From Paracoccaceae bacterium (lineage in GTDB: Bacteria > Pseudomonadota > Alphaproteobacteria > Rhodobacterales > Rhodobacteraceae), in contig DAIEJF010000206.1 in the NCBI GenBank assembly GCA_027351005.1, positions 1-32,518 on the forward strand: a stretch of 32,518 nucleotides of DNA, in the 5' to 3' direction. Made by a program: the position numbers and the translations under genes. The notes under the pieces are model-generated. The model made no database searches. It was not told the origin of the DNA and was given only the letters and a program-made list of their open reading frames with translations. Every line of letters starts with the position of its first letter. Position 1 is the stretch's first letter. Below are positions 30,949 to 32,518 of this stretch, piece by piece.

Positions 30949-31466
30949 GCCGTCCCCGCCTTCACCCGTTCCATCAGCGCCAGAACCGCCTGCCCGTCGG
31001 CCAGCCCGTCAAAGCTGGCCCGCGGGGCGCTCAGCGCCGTGCGCGCGCCGCGAAACCCCACGCTTTGCAGCGGCCCGTCCACCAGATCGACCACCGTCGA
31101 GGCGTCAATCGGAAAGGCCCGCAGCCGCCGCCGCCCGAACACCTCCGTGGCGATGAACGCGCGCCGGTTGGTCAGACTGTAGGTCGTGTGGCGCCGCATC
31201 CAGGCATCCAGAAAGAACCGCCCCCCGGCCAGGTTCAACCCGACCCCGAGGAAGGCGATCCCGGCCACGGGAAAGAGAATGCCGAGCGGCCCCGAGGCCA
31301 CCGCCCCAAGCCCCTGCCAGGTGAAGAACAGCGCAAACCCGGCCACCGCCAGCCCGAAGACCGTGGTGCCCGGCGCGAATCCGTCGAAGCGCAGGCCCGG
31401 ATCGGGCCGACCCTGCCAGATCACCCGCTCGCCGGGTTCGAGGATGCGGGCCCAGTCGTCGCTCAC
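30945..31466 (-). CDS. Membrane protein with bacterial PH-like domain, inside the pyrB operon
   Basis: A 173-residue protein starting at GTG 31466. The N-terminus [17 protein letters not shown] and the later [16 protein letters not shown] are hallmarks of bacterial PH-domain membrane proteins. Two hydrophobic helices lie at about residues 32-50 and 59-81. Both ends overlap neighbours by 4 bases: GTGA with pyrB upstream and ATGA with the dihydroorotase-like gene downstream, so it is translationally locked into the operon. It is unlike any pyrimidine enzyme, and its function is unknown. Automatic pipelines may name it after pyrB because of position only. Confidence 0.85.
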   Translation of the reverse strand: MSDDWARILEPGERVIWQGRPDPGLRFDGFAPGTTVFGLAVAGFALFFTWQGLGAVASGPLGILFPVAGIAFLGVGLNLAGGRFFLDAWMRRHTTYSLTNRRAFIATEVFGRRRLRAFPIDASTVVDLVDGPLQSVGFRGARTALSAPRASFDGLADGQAVLALMERVKAGTA

Positions 31467-32425
31467 GCCATCACCCCGGCGGCCTGGCGCCCGCGTTCGG
31501 CCTTCAGGTTGCGCGCCAGCAGGTCCATCGCCGCCATGCGCACCGCCACGCCCATTTCCACCTGTTCCTGAATGACGCTGCGGTTGATGTCGTCGGCGAT
31601 CTCGCCGTCGATCTCTACCCCGCGGTTCATCGGGCCCGGATGCATCACGATGGCGTCGGGCTTTGCATAGGCCAGCTTTTCCGCATCCAGCCCGTAGCGG
31701 TGGTAATATTCGCGTTCCGAGGGGATGAAGCCGCCATCCATCCGTTCCTTCTGAAGGCGCAGCATCATCACCACGTCGGCGCCTTCCAGCCCCGCCTTCA
31801 TGTCGTCATAGACCTCGACGCCCAGGTCCCCCACGCCCGCGGGCATCAGGGTAGGCGGCCCGATCAGCCGCAGCCGGTTTTCCATCTTGCCCAGCAACAG
31901 CAGGTTCGACCGCGCCACCCGGCTGTGGGCGATGTCACCGCAGATCGCCACCACCAGCCGTTGCAGCCGCCCCTTGCGCCGCCGGATCGTCAGCGCATCC
32001 AAGAGCGCCTGCGTCGGGTGTTCGTGCTTGCCGTCACCCGCGTTCAGCACCGCGCAGTTGACCTTCTGCGCCAGAAGGTTCACCGCGCCCGAGTGCGGGT
32101 GCCGCACCACCAGCAGGTCGGGGTGCATCGCGTTCAGCGTCAGCGCGGTGTCGATCAGCGTCTCGCCCTTCTTCACCGAAGACTGCGACACCGCCATGTT
32201 CATCACATCGGCGCCCAGCCGCTTGCCCGCCAGTTCGAAACTGGCCTGTGTGCGGGTCGAGTTCTCGAAGAACATGTTGATCTGCGTCATCCCCGCCAGC
32301 GCATCGGTGCGCTTGATGGTGCGGCGGTTCAGGTCGACATAGGTGTCGGCCAGATCGAGCAGGGTGCGAATCTCGTCGGGGGCCAGATGCTCGATGCCAA
32401 GAAGGTGTCGCGCGCGGAACGTCAT
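31463..32425 (-). CDS. pyrB: Aspartate carbamoyltransferase catalytic subunit
   Basis: Makes carbamoyl-aspartate from carbamoyl phosphate and aspartate in pyrimidine synthesis. It has 320 residues from the ATG at 32425, preceded by GGAGGGG; the longer reading to 32476 would start upstream of the promoter -10. Active-site motifs are [15 protein letters not shown] (carbamoyl-phosphate loop), [37 protein letters not shown] and [12 protein letters not shown]. There is no pyrI regulatory subunit next to it; instead the operon contains a catalytically dead dihydroorotase homologue, as in class A ATCases of Pseudomonas. Confidence 0.96.
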   Translation of the reverse strand: MTFRARHLLGIEHLAPDEIRTLLDLADTYVDLNRRTIKRTDALAGMTQINMFFENSTRTQASFELAGKRLGADVMNMAVSQSSVKKGETLIDTALTLNAMHPDLLVVRHPHSGAVNLLAQKVNCAVLNAGDGKHEHPTQALLDALTIRRRKGRLQRLVVAICGDIAHSRVARSNLLLLGKMENRLRLIGPPTLMPAGVGDLGVEVYDDMKAGLEGADVVMMLRLQKERMDGGFIPSEREYYHRYGLDAEKLAYAKPDAIVMHPGPMNRGVEIDGEIADDINRSVIQEQVEMGVAVRMAAMDLLARNLKAERGRQAAGVMA

Positions 32426-32447
32426 GGGCCCCTCCGATGTTTGCGCG

Positions 32448-32476
32448 CTTATAGGAAGGCCGCGCCCGCCGGGCAA
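32448..32476 (-). promoter_or_regulatory. Promoter of the pyrB operon
   Basis: Minus strand: TTGCCC (32476-32471), exactly 17 bases, TATAAG (32453-32448). Initiation near 32441 would give a 16-base leader with the GGAGGGG ribosome site, leaving no room for a pyrimidine attenuator of the enterobacterial type. Confidence 0.55.
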
Positions 32477-32518
32477 GACCGGGCTGCCCCCCGTTTCCTT
32501 TCCGGGCCCGAGCGCCTA

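Overview
The window is ordinary core chromosome of a high-GC alphaproteobacterium, most likely a member of the Rhodobacterales (Rhodobacter/Paracoccus/Cereibacter type). The reasons are the extreme G/C use at third codon positions, the phaA-phaB pair with a nearby CTGC-N3-GCAG palindrome, a UbiA of the Rhodobacter type, a plant-type GshA, an FnrL-like box, and promoters resembling TTGAC-N10-14-GCTANAWC. I see no rRNA, tRNA, CRISPR, insertion sequence, prophage or integrated element. Genes are tightly packed: many start/stop codons overlap by 4 bases, and several convergent pairs overlap or abut.

Layout. 1-1749 (minus): end of a hemolysin III/PAQR membrane protein, a class I methyltransferase, and tag (3-methyladenine glycosylase I). 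1852-2685 (plus): a stand-alone EAL-domain c-di-GMP phosphodiesterase. 2880-4895 (plus): phaA and phaB, the thiolase and reductase that make 3-hydroxybutyryl-CoA for PHB, ending in a strong terminator; the synthase phaC is not here. 4974-5861: a DMT-family exporter, convergent with a tiny YdcH/DUF465 protein. 5851-7115 (minus): YdcH, a TrmN6-like methyltransferase and a DUF2007 protein. 7166-12481: long-chain polyprenyl diphosphate synthase (plus) against ispE, a periplasmic TPR protein and ETF-ubiquinone oxidoreductase (minus). 12752-14256: greA and an uncharacterised two-TM protein. 14299-15813 (minus): matB. 15937-17702 (plus): an S49 peptidase, a small membrane zinc-ribbon protein and a PTR1/FolM-like reductase. 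17703-18009 is the longest gene-free stretch; it is A/T-rich and carries a perfect DnaA box inside an inverted repeat. 18010-22318 (plus): uvrC, a small secreted protein, pgsA-moaD-moaE, and a c-type cytochrome behind an FNR-like box. 22403-25887 (minus): a coiled-coil membrane protein, a BON/OmpA-domain envelope protein, and ubiA. 25900-28584 (plus): rsmE, a membrane protein and gshA. 28585-32425 (minus): a DUF805 protein, then plsY, a dihydroorotase homologue that has lost its catalytic residues, a bacterial-PH-domain membrane protein, and pyrB.

Functional themes are isoprenoid/quinone supply (polyprenyl diphosphate synthase, ispE, ubiA) and electron input to quinone (ETF-QO), acyl-CoA/PHB metabolism (phaAB, matB), phospholipid synthesis (pgsA, plsY), molybdopterin synthase (moaDE), pyrimidine synthesis, and DNA/RNA maintenance (tag, uvrC, rsmE, trmN6-like, greA). 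I found no convincing undescribed multi-gene system. The observations most worth following are the non-catalytic dihydroorotase operon with its inserted PH-domain protein, the peptidase/zinc-ribbon/pteridine-reductase operon, the palindromes in the pha operon, and the DnaA-box island before uvrC.
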